Positions 1 to 10,823 are shown, numbered from the stretch's first letter. The stretch is DNA of 64,000 bases from Gibbula magus (GCA_936450465.1 OW388293.1:82234134-82298133); one strand, 5' to 3'. The notes: generated by a model not told the origin, from the sequence alone. Program-made: numbers and translations.

Positions 1-55
1 ATGTTTTGCGGACCAAGTTGGATGCCCCGCAGCTAGTTGTGCTAGTCTTCGTCAG

Positions 56-280
56 TCACTTACGTTCCAGCGTGCCCTGAGCTTCAAATCTGGAGATAAT
101 CCGGTAATTTGTACTGCGAGGGAGTCCCGATACCTTTCTGAGTTCATTAATTAATCTTGACCCTGCTTTATAAAAAGCGACAAGTCTGAATTGATCTCTA
201 TTTTTCTCCATGACGTCGGTAAGTCGTCTGCTACAGCGTAATCCATGACACGACAGGGGAGATAATGCCGAGAAGGTCAT
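56..280 (-). pseudogene. Transposase N-terminal helix-turn-helix relic
   Basis: Read on the minus strand this stretch gives about 74 residues containing the segment RLINELRKVSGLPRSTNYRI. It resembles the DNA-binding helix-turn-helix at the start of Tc1/mariner-type transposases (PRST-x-YR-x-I-x-RF pattern). Toward the window edge the frame runs into stops and no DDE catalytic region follows, so it is a truncated remnant. It lies in what should be the intron of C1q gene 1. The family assignment is by motif resemblance only. Confidence 0.4.
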
Positions 281-432
281 ACTTATGCAGAAAATTCAAA
301 ATATTACCAAGCCATGTTCAAATCAGGGAGCAGCAACCACAAAATTAATTTTCTGAAATGTCTAATTTTTTTGGCTCGGAGCTATATCATTTCATTTCGC
401 ATTTTAAACATGTTTTAATCACTTTCTTTCAG

Positions 433-818
433 GTACCATTGGCTTCTATGCTAAGCTATCGAAGAATAAGAATGTCCTTGCTGATAAACCTATACTTTTT
501 GAACTGGTCTTCAATGACGTTGGGGCATCCTATGATACACATACTGGAAAATTCATTGTTCCAATGAATGGTACCTACCTAATTTGGATAGATTTTGTAT
601 TCGGACGATCTGGATCTGCTTTTTCGTTTTCTATACAAACAGACACACATGTCATTGATTATGGCTATGCAGGCGACGAGAGCGGGGCGGAATCGGCCTC
701 AACTTTAGGCATGTATTATCTACAACAAGGAGAGTCCATATGGATTACACAATCTAAAGATATATTTCTGTTTAGTGCATACTGTAATTTTGGCGCTGTG
801 CTATTAAACGCTCATTAA
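433..818 (+). CDS. C1q gene 1, exon 2 (globular C1q domain; gene truncated at left window edge)
   Basis: This is the terminal coding exon of a secreted C1q-domain protein. It starts after a pyrimidine-rich acceptor (tttctttcag at 423-432) and reads open in frame to TAA at 816-818. The exon opens in phase 1 (2 nt completing a split codon), giving TIGFYAKLSKNKNV, then the C1q core with FELVFNDVGASYDTHTGKF, the VPMNGTY sequon strand and a C-terminal CNFGAVLLNAH. The final Cys is the only cysteine of the domain. The loop YGYAGDE and strand LGMYYLQQGE place it in the same subtype as gene 3. Exon 1 (signal peptide and stalk) must lie upstream of base 1, and nothing like it is seen in 1-430. C1q heads of this type bind microbial glycans or other ligands; ligand and trimer formation are inferred from the family. 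Confidence 0.85.
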
Positions 819-1100
819 ACAATATTTGTTGTTATTTTTAGGAAGCATGTTTGACCATAACATGAAGGTCCCTAATAATCCAATTTACAAGTTATAATCC
901 TCAATTGCTTCGAGTCTGTACACACGATGTAAGCTTTTTATGGATTTTTATTCCCAAAGAGGTAAGATTATAATAGTTTTATATGTCCAAATCTACAAGT
1001 TTAATATTATCCATATCAAGCAAGGAATATCTACACATCATGATGTTTTCTGAGGCTTTTACATAAATATGACTGTCGCCAACCAATAGACTAGTTATTT
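819..1100 (+). repeat. 3' flank paralogous to C1q gene 3 downstream region
   Basis: The sequence after the stop codon aligns by eye with 22324-22480 after gene 3 (shared words such as catgtttgac, atgaaggtcc and gagtctgtacacac). Gene 4 (34849-34990) has a more diverged version. This shows that the duplication units extend beyond the coding exons. No AATAAA was identified close to the stop. Confidence 0.5.
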
Positions 1101-1374
1101 CTTACCCAAGCGGGCACAGATATGCCGGGTATTAAAGTTTTCATAATGGTTATGGGAATTACAGTTGTTCTAAATATAACTTGCATTTTCATTGGTTGAC
1201 GGAACTACTCTGCGTTCATTCATGAATTGCACCTGTTCAAGCTAAATCACATAATTGAAAAAATTCGAGCATACCTAATTGAAGTCACACGTCAGTAAAA
1301 CATATTAAATATAAAATCATGTTCAACCTATGTTTCCTAGACCGTATTTACAGTACTGTGAGTGTGACTAACTC

Positions 1375-1544
1375 GGATATGTTCATGTTAATTAGTCAAA
1401 TTCTATTATGCACAATAATATTATCATGTATATTTTGTTTGCGATGTGTGTTTGAAACTGGAGAAATGTATATATGATGTAAAACAAATTTCCCTTGGGA
1501 CAATAAAGACATTATCTTATCTTATCTTATCTTAACTTGCAAGG
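1375..1544 (+). mobile_element. 5'-truncated LINE 3' end with TTATC-repeat tail
   Basis: This segment is missing from the paralogous repeat at 28437-28800, where cagtact runs almost directly into aaacttgc. It ends with caataaagac followed by about four TTATC units. An AATAAA followed by a short simple-repeat tail is typical of the 3' end of CR1/Jockey-like non-LTR elements. It has no coding content. The assignment as a LINE tail is an inference from the tail structure and the empty-site comparison. Confidence 0.55.
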
Positions 1545-1580
1545 CGAAGCAGCATGCAAGAGTCGCCGACTGCACTGCCG

Positions 1581-1632
1581 TGACGTCATTGCTTTGTGAC
1601 GTCATTAACCATGACGTCATTTGGTGACGTAA
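1581..1632. promoter_or_regulatory. Cluster of CRE palindromes (TGACGTCA)
   Basis: Three perfect TGACGTCA octamers begin at 1581, 1597 and 1612, and a TGACGTAA half-match follows at 1625. Two more perfect octamers occur at 1898 and 2714. TGACGTCA is the CREB/ATF binding site. The cluster lies inside repeat X, so it may be a property of the repeat rather than of a C1q gene. Repeat X copy 2 keeps one perfect copy. Confidence 0.45.
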
Positions 1633-1799
1633 TTACACTCCTGTCTTGCATTCCAACAGAGCGATCATTAATTCACGGTTGCACAAATGTTCTCTCATTC
1701 TGCGACATTGTTTAGGCACTTTCGTTACTTTTGTGGCGGATACAGCAACTGCACAAAAACTGATTGCAGCCCCGACTAAATCGGGCTGCTAAATAGATG

Positions 1800-2090
1800 T
1801 CAAATAACCTAACATATTTCTGCAGGCATGTAAGTTAATATGGTCTCAATGCCGATTAAAGACCGGTTTACAGTAATCAAAAATGGATCCTATGAGGTGA
1901 CGTCATACTGTTTGAAGGCGGAAAATATACGCATAAACAATACTGTAGCTTAACTTTGAGGGCATTTATCCAACAGTTGTATACTTTGAAACAACATAAT
2001 TATTTACATTAACTCAATCGATGTACCAGTTTTATCGTAAAAATTGCCTTATAATATCTCAAGACCATGAAAGGCTGTCAAAACAAATGT
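1800..2090 (+). repeat. Dispersed or paralogous repeat Y (copy 1)
   Basis: This block contains catatttctgcaggcatg and, at its end, tcgatgtaccagttttatcg. The same words in the same order recur at 24863-25140, downstream of gene 3. It is either a dispersed element or part of the duplicated C1q unit. No coding potential was seen. Confidence 0.55.
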
Positions 2091-3317
2091 AAATGAAACA
2101 GCATCTTAAATATGTTATTATTTGCAACAGATTGTTAAGCTGACACATACATCCATATGAAAACAAACAATTAATCTTTTGGGTTCAAATAGAATAGGTA
2201 CACTAACCAACAAACGAGACGTCAAAACATTACATTTTCAACAGTGTAAAATCGAAATACTGCTGCCGGAGAAATGCTGTGAATGCTTTAATAGAGGGTC
2301 ATGATTTGTAAAGCAATATTTCATGAATCCGAGAACAATAATTTCATTGTTATATATTGCCCATATGGGTAGACGGATACAGGGTAGTATTTTTCCTGTA
2401 AGTAACATGGGAGGTACACCCTTTTCTGACTTTTGATTGGCTGTTGCACAAAAGAACGATTTCATTGAATGCCTGAACAACTTCATTCATCTATCTAACG
2501 TTTCCTGACTAGTAACTTGAAAAACTGTCTTCTGCATTTAAACATGTTTTTATTTGTTTCCCGTAGTTGAAATTAGCGTTTTCGTAATGTGTCAACGCAT
2601 ATAATGTCGGAGGAAGTAGTTTAATTGTCCGACATTTAAAGAAACTAGCGATTACTGCTTGGCTTTGTATGGTGATCGTTCGAATGTAATGAGGTCATAG
2701 GCGCGAGCGGTAATGACGTCATAGTGTCGATTGTTACGTCACAGGGGTTTTCTGCTTGATTCGACTTGCTTTTGAGTTTTCAGATCTCTTGAATTTTGTT
2801 ATTACTTATATCATATACTCATAGATCGAGAGCAATTTGCAGAAGTACAACTACAACTTTCAACTACATCCACATCTATATTTTATTGTAAAAGACATTT
2901 TCGCAGGGGACATTTTAATCGCATGTATTAACAACGATAGGTCACATGCATAAGTATATTGAATTTCAACTCCTCCTCGGATCCTTTTTGGGAAATTTTC
3001 GCTTTTGATATTAGATTTCTCTCTTTAATGTGTTATGTGGGTATTATAAACAATAAACAACTTGTGACGGGGAATGACAGATTATCTTTCCCTCGTTATA
3101 TCAATTGTGTAATTCCCTCGCCAAGGCTCGAGACATATTAGGATATAGATACAAACACGTTATTAAGTAATTGTATTGAACAGTTAAAGAAATAGAAATG
3201 TGAAAAATTTCGGCAAAATAGTTATTATTTGGCACCAGGTGTCAAATTGCAAATACAGATACAAATGTCAAATTTTGATTGTCCCAAAATGCAATAGTAG
3301 CAATAGAAAAGAGTTTC
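2091..3317. other. Non-coding stretch without recognised features
   Basis: AT-rich intergenic DNA. Only short open frames occur, and none resembles a known protein. A short segment near 2245-2275 (agtgtaaaa ... ctgctgccgga) has a diverged counterpart at 5720-5750. Confidence 0.4.
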
Positions 3318-3680
3318 TTTAAAGGGGCAGGAGCACGTTTTTTGCAAATTTAATTTGTTCAAATTTCCAATTTATAATGATCGTTTATGTAATTTATATT
3401 TACTTTAGAAGGTAAAACATCCTATTACACAAACCAATAATGCGTAGTGGTGATAATGGTGTTGCGTATAAAGCAAAAATTGCATAACTGCCATTTTATT
3501 GTGAACACATTTTATTATTTTGAATTACAAAAACGCTTCCCATGGCTCTACGGAACCATGAACACTCATTTTTTAACTTGTTTTTCTGAAGAGAGAAGGT
3601 TTTTTACTATTGGTAAAAAAAATTTTCAAATACAGTTCATCGAGATATTTCAGCGAAAAAACGTGCTACTGCCCCTTTAA
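3318..3680. mobile_element. MITE family M1, copy 1 (about 363 bp, TIR AAAGGGGCAG..GCACGTTTTTT)
   Basis: The element is bounded by inverted ends: left TTTAAAGGGGCAGGAGCACG, right CGTGCTACTGCCCCTTTAA. A related element with the same ends and similar interior (inverted) is at 24131-24493, and a solo end is near 22677-22704. The termini abut TTTAA on both sides, compatible with a short AT-rich target such as TTAA (piggyBac-like), but the exact target duplication cannot be separated from the palindromic ends. It is non-coding and non-autonomous. Confidence 0.65.
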
Positions 3681-4600
3681 GTCTACACTGCATCTATGAC
3701 TGAAATAATTGTTCATTGATAAGATGGTGAAAGGAACTGTTTTTTTCTCACTACAGCAATGTGAATGCATATATTCGTTTCTCGCTGAATAATACTTTCA
3801 GCTGACTGATATATTCGACACTTGCTGAATAAGAGATGATTTAGCCGATACATATGCTAATGAATGTGTCACATATATGCGTCACGCGGGCGTTACCATG
3901 ACAAAGACTAACATACTTTTGCAGTTAAGTAAGTTACCGTGGTTTAAACGCATTATTTTATGAAGAGAACATGTGTTGAATTGGTCAGCAAGTATATAGG
4001 ACCGCTCTAGTATAATCACGACAAAGACTTTTTCATAATCAAAGAATCCTGACATGGAATGATATCTGCGGTCAGTTTCAAATAGTGTTGTAGTCCGGTT
4101 TGTATTTCCTGTCAATCATTTACTGAATGTACTGAATTCAGAATTTCAGATTGAGGTATAGGATTTTAATAGCAGTTCCATACATGATTGTTTCTAGTGT
4201 AAAACCATTTGTATAATAAATAGTGAGGGTGTCCCGTAGCGTAAGTTAATATGACCTTATTGCCAGCTGACAGTGATAATATGTCTACTAGTTTATCTTA
4301 TATCCACTAGTATATTCTATTAGGAGGACAGCTCTTGATATACAATATGTATATTACATATTTACCTAAACAAGTTTCTTAATAAGTTCTGGGAATATTA
4401 TAACATGACATAATATTTACATGATATCACGTTTGAACATTTCTAATAAAATCAACAGCGACTACACAGAAATTGGATATTGGTCTTAAACGTAAGCATC
4501 TAAAATATTAAATGAATGAATACAAGAAAGTATTAATCATTATGGATTTTATATGTTAGTAAACAGTAAACAATGCTTTGATAGTCATCCCATGTTTTTA
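3681..4600. other. Intergenic DNA, no gene seen
   Basis: No coding region is supported. The segment around 4270-4325 (tctactagtttatctta ... attctattagg) resembles 54925-54990 and 61085-61140 downstream of genes 7 and 8. It is therefore probably part of an old duplicated flank. Confidence 0.35.
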
Positions 4601-4619
4601 GCAGTAGATTTTGAAATGT

Positions 4620-5470
4620 GATTGCACACACATGCAAATTTACATTATGTGCAGTTATTATAGTGGATATGTGTACAGAAACGTCTCTGATGAACTGAGA
4701 CACTAGTTTTCAATACGATACTACTGTCCAGGTTCTTTGATTTGCACTGTACTATGCATCATAATGGTCTCAAAGGTTTTGCAAACAAAGTAATTCTAGT
4801 GTCCTAAATTCAGACCATGATACAAACATGATGTAATCCCTTCATGGCAACATTTCACGACCTCTTTACTTTTTATGGTCACCGTCAAGACCCAGCTACA
4901 CTGCTATAAGTTACACTACATGTGCAATTGTGAGGGATTATTAAACTCACGGTATATTGAAGGATGTTCCTTTCGAATGTCGAAGATAATGTTTGAGATA
5001 ATACTAGCAGGATACTATACAGTGTGGCTGTTGATATTCATTATCATTTTAGGTAAAGATTGATCTTATTCACACTTCATTTAAAGTGAAGACACTGAGG
5101 AGCTGGACAGATGCAATTATGGTGCGTTTTTTTCTCTCAATTTAGTACTTGCTGCCATTTCACTAGTATAGCACTGTATCACATCATTAGTAGCAATGGT
5201 AAGATAACTTTCATTTGATGATTGAGAATAAGTTAGATCTTCTCTTCATGAAAAGATACATGGTATTGAACCCAAAAGGATATATTTTAGATTTACTTAG
5301 TTGAGACTTCGATGAATGAAGAATCAGAAGGAAACTGGCAGAGTGGCTCGCAGTATACCAGTTATTTCCATGTGGACTAAACCATTTCAGAAAGTATAGC
5401 TTATGGAAATAATCATAGTTCTGTCAACAAATGAATCCAGTCAAACTTTTATTCAACAATTGTCAAAAGG
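4620..5470 (+). repeat. Paralogous intergenic block P (copy 1)
   Basis: It contains the phrases gtcaagacccagctacactg and cacttcatttaaagtgaagac. Matching blocks occur at about 17041-17740 and 43800-44640, each upstream of a C1q gene. The block marks the duplicated unit of the cluster. No conserved open frame was found, so it is treated as non-coding or a relic. Confidence 0.55.
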
Positions 5471-5542
5471 ATCACCTCTTTAAAATGATGTGAAGTGATT
5501 GTTGGTTGTGTTATTTGGTGACTATCAGTCGAAGGCACAGGG

Positions 5543-5610
5543 GAGGGGAGGTGAGTTTGAGTGCAACACCACTTCAAAAGTGTTCCTCTTTCATCATGGC
5601 TGCAAGTATA
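5543..5610 (-). mobile_element. tRNA-derived SINE, 3' fragment (antisense)
   Basis: The words gaggtgagtttgag and atggctgcaagtat match the reverse complement of the SINE tail seen in full at 7985-8239. It is a short diverged fragment. Confidence 0.45.
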
Positions 5611-5629
5611 GACGTTTCTATTTCCAGAG

Positions 5630-5675
5630 TTATGGGCACCGCCATCTTGCTGTCACGTGACTGTCCGCCATTAAG
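5630..5675 (-). promoter_or_regulatory. YY1-like plus E-box motif pair
   Basis: On the plus strand there is caccgccatcttg (reverse complement of the YY1 core CAAGATGGCGG) and, 7 bp on, a perfect GTCACGTGAC E-box (USF/MYC type), then a second cgccat. This pairing is typical of TATA-less housekeeping promoters, but no gene is evident next to it on either strand. It may be a captured or decayed promoter. Confidence 0.3.
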
Positions 5676-5905
5676 GTGCTGAAACAAATGAAATTGAATT
5701 GAAATTGAAATGAATTGTCAAGAGTGTAAAAACAAAATACCGCTGCCGGATAAAGCCAATTTTTAATATATTTGGTAAACAACGCGGAAAAGTCCATGGG
5801 TAGATGTTTATTACTAATATGATGCACCGTTTTTGGCTTCCTTTTAATGACATTTATAAGCGAACCAGTCATATTTACATCAGAACGTACTGTCAACATT
5901 GACAT

Positions 5906-7980
5906 GTCCGCACTTAGCAGGTTATAAGTTACTATAAAAGGTAGGCACTTTCATTGTAATATCGACATGGTATCAGCTAATATTGTATATTACCCAATAT
6001 AAACTTTTTTTTATATTATAGTTAATGCAAGTTAATTATTTGATATTATCATTCTTTGTCAGAACTTTGTAAGGGTATGTTGGTTAAAATGTCAGATCTT
6101 TATTGTGGACGTTATAAGTACAGACTCGTGGATTATTTCTGTACATAAGTTTCAAAATAATTCTGGAAAATGCTATTGATAATCTTTGCCATATACTTTC
6201 TTTGTGTTGTGGCTTTATGTTCACATGTGTATGTAAAGCGTATGCTTATGTACAATAATGTCCATATAAGTTGAAATTGAAAAACATGTTATTAATAATA
6301 ATAAACAGTTTTTTAAAAACTTTTTAGAAGTACAATAGAAGTCAAAATTTACGACATTGTTTAATTCGTGCCTATGTTACATGGCTTTAAATATGTTTTA
6401 GAAACATTCCATTGACTTAAAGACAAACATTTAAAAGCAAATAGGTCCATTTTAACACAACTGTGAATGGGGTTGTCCTATCCTCTTTTAATATGAACTT
6501 CATTCTGAAATGAAAGTTACCGTAGACAAATCCTATAAATATCTTCTTATACTTTCCGATGCTGTATATTTAAATGTTAATAGGAAGGTAATTCAAAGTA
6601 AGCTCTCAAAATGTAGGTACATGTAGGCTTAAAACGTAAAACATTTATTTAAATAATATTTATTTCTTTTTTTAAAAAGCGTAACGTAAACGTAGACCTA
6701 ATTACTTTAAATTTTCTGTAATTTTAAGTTCCTGTATTATTTGTTTGAGCAAGATGTCTTCAATTCATGTATAATGTTCACATGCGCAGTAATAAATAAA
6801 GATGCAGCAAGTGGTGTGGCAAATATGCGGTTTTTAAAACAAATCTCAAATGTACGGAGGGTTCGCCTTTCTTTTTTATCTTCTGAACAAAGTTCTTCTG
6901 AGCAAATTTATTCCGTTTTCATCATCGTAAAGAGAAAATAATTGTATTTAATTTCATGTATAATTTGCAGGTAATTTAAAGGTAAAGCTGCGTAATCAGA
7001 AGTGATGTGACAAGGGACACACATAGGTTGATTATCCAAATCATTTCTTCGATCTTTGATGTATCCTCCTTTCATATCAATCAGTGTAAGTTCAAACTAC
7101 ATAAAAGCGCAGTTGTTTTATATAATATAATGACATCAGGATGCCATGGTAGGCCTAATAGTATTGTTTTGTTTTGAAGATTTGACACAGTAGGCCTATC
7201 AGCTAATTTGAAACGATTTACGTTGAGAAATATATGTTATTTCGATAAATAAAATCTTCATTTAAATCAAGTTGGACAGCTTTTTCATACACCTAAACAG
7301 TACAAGGTAATTTCATCATTTCATCATGTTTTTAAAAAAAAAAATTATGTTGATTTCCATATGATATGGGCGTGTACGCTACAGTGAAACAAGCCAGCAA
7401 TCAGCACCTCAATGGAGGCCGACGTTAGCGCCCCTAGTGAGAAAGGGGGATAATACTTATCATAGCTTCAAATAGAAACGTGTATACTCATGGTGAAAAT
7501 GGTTGACACCCAGACACACAGAAAATGGATTGTAGCAAATTAAATGGATGGACAATCAATATTGTTCGATATTATGGTATTTTCGAAATTATATGGTACA
7601 AACACATGATGTAAACTAAATAATACTTGGCATGTATGTATTGTCTGCGAATGAGACTCCATGAACGATTTTGTGTATATTTGGGTTCAGTAGAATTTTT
7701 TTGTCAAATGCAACTTTTCATTATTTATTAGAACCAAAATGAGAACACTCAAACACTGTAACAATATACCAATGCCAATATCTCAAGACACAAGCAATGA
7801 ACTATTTTTAATAAAATTAATTTTTCTTATATTCCTCTTTCTTTGGTATTTTAAAGTGCAAATGAAGAAAAAGCAAATGCTCAAGGACACTATTCACAAC
7901 AAGACATCCAGTAGTAACATGTTTTACTAAAACAATAATCGAAACTGACACGTCATGTTCTTTATATAACATTTCATTCC
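5906..7980. other. Intergenic DNA, no gene seen
   Basis: AT-rich sequence with only short chance frames, including an unremarkable open frame at 7739-7930 that lacks any recognisable domain. No element boundaries were identified. Confidence 0.4.
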
Positions 7981-7984
7981 TATA

Positions 7985-8239
7985 CGCCAGGGGCACGGCA
8001 ACTTTGTCTGCAGTAGAGAACTGTTCTACACGCAGTAAGGTTTGGGTGCAATGCTACACTGCATTTCAGCGTAGTACCACCCATGGTTCGCTAGTTCCAG
8101 CCGATGCTCGCAGGTTTCACCGCAATGCATAGCCACATGGCGTTGCGGGCTTTCTCCCTGCCATAATACTAGCAGCCGCGATATAAGGGAAATACTCTTG
8201 AAAGCGGCGTTAAACCCCAAATCACCTCACCTCACCTCA
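7985..8239 (+). mobile_element. tRNA-derived SINE, 5'-truncated sense copy with full tail
   Basis: It begins within the tRNA-related head at gccaggggcacggcaac and continues through the body (ggtttgggtgcaatgc, agttccagccgatgctcgca). It ends in the (ACCTC)n tail. The body matches the fuller copy at 29046-29328. The internal promoter boxes have been lost, so it is transcriptionally dead unless driven by read-through. Confidence 0.7.
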
Positions 8240-8286
8240 TTCCTATAACTATTAGAGGGTGTCAACCATTATAACCATGAGTATAT

Positions 8287-8425
8287 TATTGCAGCGAGAA
8301 AGCCCACATCATTGTAGATATGCATTGCATCGAAACCTCGAAGCATCTGCTAGAACGAGTGAACCATAGGAGGTGCCTCATTGAAATCCATTGTAGACTT
8401 AAACCCAAACCTTATTGTATATGAA
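8287..8425 (-). mobile_element. tRNA-derived SINE body fragment (antisense)
   Basis: The words gcagcgagaaagccc and aagcatctgctagaacgag correspond to the reverse complement of the SINE body. It sits just after the sense copy at 7985-8239 and just before a LINE relic, the same order as at 17755-17962 upstream of gene 3. Confidence 0.5.
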
Positions 8426-8935
8426 ACTTTCTCCAACCTGGCCAGTAAAATTGTTTCGATATAGAATTGGAAAGAACATTGATTGTGATAACTGCAAATA
8501 TTGTCAAATATTGGATTAGTTGATCACTTTGAATCTACTCTCGCTCATCTACTCCTGCTTAACACAGAAAGAAGCTGCATGACATCTGTAATAATTATAA
8601 TTCAATAAAATTGATGCAACTGCGTTTTCTGTTTCTTCAACTTGGTGAATTTGATATCAGGAAAGTCATTATCTCATCAACAACCATCCTCTGAATTCAA
8701 TCATCTAAAATCAACTGAATTCCTTTTGAAAATCTTGAGCAATGTATGTGAAGTTATTTCCAATAATTACTAATATTGATATTCGGATCCTCGGCTTTGC
8801 TGTGCTTCTGTTAACAAATTAAGTACAGTCATTAAACGACTTTGGAACAAAACATTCTTAAACATCGAAGCGGAAGCTATCGTAAAGTATCCAATCTGAA
8901 GTTGGTCTTAATTATGCTGGCCTAATATGATGTAG
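8423..8935 (+). pseudogene. LINE (non-LTR retrotransposon) ORF2 relic upstream of C1q gene 2
   Basis: The sequence from ctttctccaacctggccag to the phrase cgactttggaacaaaacatt matches 17950-18330 plus 19500-19620 upstream of gene 3. Its continuation in the gene 3 copy translates to a reverse-transcriptase-like segment (YRPLSLVSKMIEKVMKSKLV). Multiple stops and frameshifts make it a fossil. Its presence upstream of several C1q genes shows it travelled with the duplication unit. Confidence 0.5.
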
Positions 8936-9221
8936 ATACTATATATGTATCTGGTTGATTCCAATGATCTATCGCCAATATACATTGCAAAAGTGGTTTT
9001 ATAAATTGTGAACTTATATCTATTATGGATGTTCTCAGGAGGATGCGAATCATTATAAAGAGAATAGCCAATGACCTTTATGTTAGTTATTACATTTAAA
9101 CTTATTTGAATACTCATGAGGACACAGACATATATTTATAATAGATTGCTCCCACACAAGACAGATTTTCTGTGGAACACAGTTTCGGATGATACATTTA
9201 TTAGATAAGACTGAAATAATG

Positions 9222-9362
9222 TGTCATTTTTGTAACGTCATGCATGGTCCTATCATGTATAAGATAACTGTACGGTCAGCTGTTTTATTTCTCAGGCCAA
9301 ATCTTATATAAAGTTACTATTTATCTAAGTTAGATGTAGAAAAACCCTCTAACGACGACAAT
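9222..9362 (+). promoter_or_regulatory. Conserved upstream block of C1q genes (putative 5' UTR acceptor or core promoter)
   Basis: A block gtcatgcatggtcctatcat ... agataactg ... cagctgttttatttctcag precedes every exon 1 in the window and ends about 56-73 bp before the ATG. The run of pyrimidines ending in CAG at 9295, with TAACTG about 30 nt upstream, looks like a 3' splice site with a branch point. That would imply an untranslated first exon further upstream. Alternatively the TATATAAA at about 9304-9311 could be a TATA box, but this is not kept in other copies. Confidence 0.5.
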
Positions 9363-9750
9363 ATGGGTAATCCTGTCCTGCTATTATTGGTGTTGATATT
9401 AGTGTTTAATTTTTCAACTATAAGTAACGTGCAGACAGCCGATACCAGTCTTGAAGACCACGTGAAGAAAATAGACGAAGTTTTAGCTGAAATGCAGTCC
9501 CATTCTCAAGCCCAAGAACAGAAATACTCTGCAATATTATCTAACTTACTTTCCCAGCTCAAGCAAACTGAACATGAACTTGGCGATCTGAAGAAAAGTC
9601 ACAACGAAACTACTTTAGAATTAGAGGGAAAGAAGGTAGAGATATCCGAGCTATGGAAAAACCACAATGCAACAGTTTTGGAGTTGGATGAGCTCCGTGC
9701 AGAAACTCGGTCCAACTTGCAATACTTAGAGAAACGAGCGGATCTCAATG
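9363..9750 (+). CDS. C1q gene 2, exon 1 (signal peptide + coiled-coil stalk)
   Basis: First coding exon of an intact two-exon gene with a predicted mature transcript of 257 codons. Residues 1-25 form a signal peptide (MGNPVLLLLVLILVFNFST core). Residues about 28-125 are a heptad-rich, Glu/Lys/Leu-rich coiled coil (IDEVLAEMQSHSQAQEQKYS, LLSQLKQTEHEL). N-glycosylation sequons lie at Asn81 (NET) and Asn102 (NAT). The exon ends AATG with donor GTAAGC at 9751, leaving a phase-1 split Gly codon. The ATG follows the shared upstream block and is the only one preceding the hydrophobic segment. The stalk presumably trimerises the C1q heads, replacing the collagen region of classical C1q. Reading past the donor meets a stop at about 9806, as expected of intron. 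Confidence 0.88.
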
Positions 9751-10437
9751 GTAAGCATGAAAACAAATTCTATATAAAGTATCATACAGAGGTTGTTAAG
9801 ACATGAGTCGTAATAAATGCAGTAAGCGTGTGTTTCCCTTTAAATTGAAAAGAAAGTAAATCTTGAAAAAGAAGAAAAAGTTAAAGTTGTAATATTTGAA
9901 TGTATTAATGTCATATTCTTTGAATTCTGCCTTTGATATTTTGAAACTTTTACCTTTGAAAATGAATGAAATGCTTCCAATGCCACATATTAAGGTCACA
10001 ACCTTTTACCTTGACCTTGGTGTAGGATGGATTTTCTGAAAATAATAACCATGGCCATTATTTCTGCCTTTTCACTTTCACTTTAGGTCTTATATAAATA
10101 GTCCTTTAGGCCCTACATATTTCCCTTGCCAAATGCTTAAGTCATAACCTTTGATCTTGTGACCTTAACGTTGGTGTAGGATACATTTCCTGAAACCATT
10201 TCTGATTGATCAGTGATATGCCTTCAATATTTGACATGGTTATTCGTTGTCAGTGAATCTTTCAGATTATGTCAACATGTTCAAGCTTTTTCAAGATCTA
10301 GATTGTAAGATCTGATCTGTCATTATGTACCGATAGTTTGGTACTAACCGACGGGGTTCGTGCTTTCAGGGCACTCTTATTCTTTCATGCAAATACCTTT
10401 GTCACATTTTAAACTTGTTTCAATTGCTTCCTTTCAG
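9751..10437 (+). other. C1q gene 2 intron
   Basis: A 687-bp phase-1 intron with GTAAGC donor and tttcag acceptor. It carries two tandem-like copies (about 9990-10050 and 10140-10205) of a segment with ttgaccttg ... ggtgtaggat. Related segments occur in the introns of genes 4, 5, 7 and 8. Confidence 0.7.
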
Positions 10438-10823
10438 GTAACATTGGATTCCATGCTAAGCTGTCACTGAATAAGAATGTCACTGCCAATACACCTATAA
10501 TTTTCGACCTGGTTTTGAATGATATGGGGGCATCGTATAATAGACACACTGGGGAATTCATCGTTCCAATGAATGGCACTTATCAAATTTGGATCGATTT
10601 AACATACCGAAGATCTGGATCTTATTTAGTGTTTCATATATATAACGACAACGATATCATTGATAATGCTTACGGAAGCAACTATGACACAAAGGAATCG
10701 GCCTCAACCTTCACCATGCATTACCTACAGCAAGGAGAGTCCATATGGATAACATCAACTAAAGATGTATATCTTTATAAGTCATACTGTAATTTTGGCG
10801 CTGTGCTATTAAATGCTCATTAA
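10438..10823 (+). CDS. C1q gene 2, exon 2 (C1q domain)
   Basis: Terminal exon joined in phase 1 to exon 1. It gives G-NIGFHAKLSLNKN, then the C1q jelly-roll core: FDLVLNDMGASYNRHTGEF, VPMNGTYQIWID and LQQGESIWITSTKDVYLY, ending CNFGAVLLNAH and TAA. The domain is about 128 residues, the normal family length. The single Cys is eleven residues from the C-terminus. The loop AYGSNYD and the strand FTMHY define a second subtype shared with genes 4, 7 and 8. NVT near the start and NGT in the core are sequons. Expected role: secreted pattern-recognition head, inferred from the C1qDC family. Confidence 0.9.

Larger units (their letters stand above)
1104..1650 (+). repeat. Dispersed repeat X (copy 1), interrupted by a LINE tail
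   Basis: The block beginning acccaagcgggc and containing tatgccgggtattaaag recurs at 28437-28800 with the same word order. Copy 1 carries an extra segment (about 1375-1544) that is absent from copy 2, so copy 2 provides the empty site. The shared 3' part is rich in TGACGTCA palindromes. The family is not recognised. Confidence 0.6.

Noticed and set aside
358..567. 69-codon plus-strand frame overlapping C1q gene 1 exon 2
   Set aside because: It is an out-of-frame shadow of the C1q exon. The correct frame is fixed by the acceptor and the domain.
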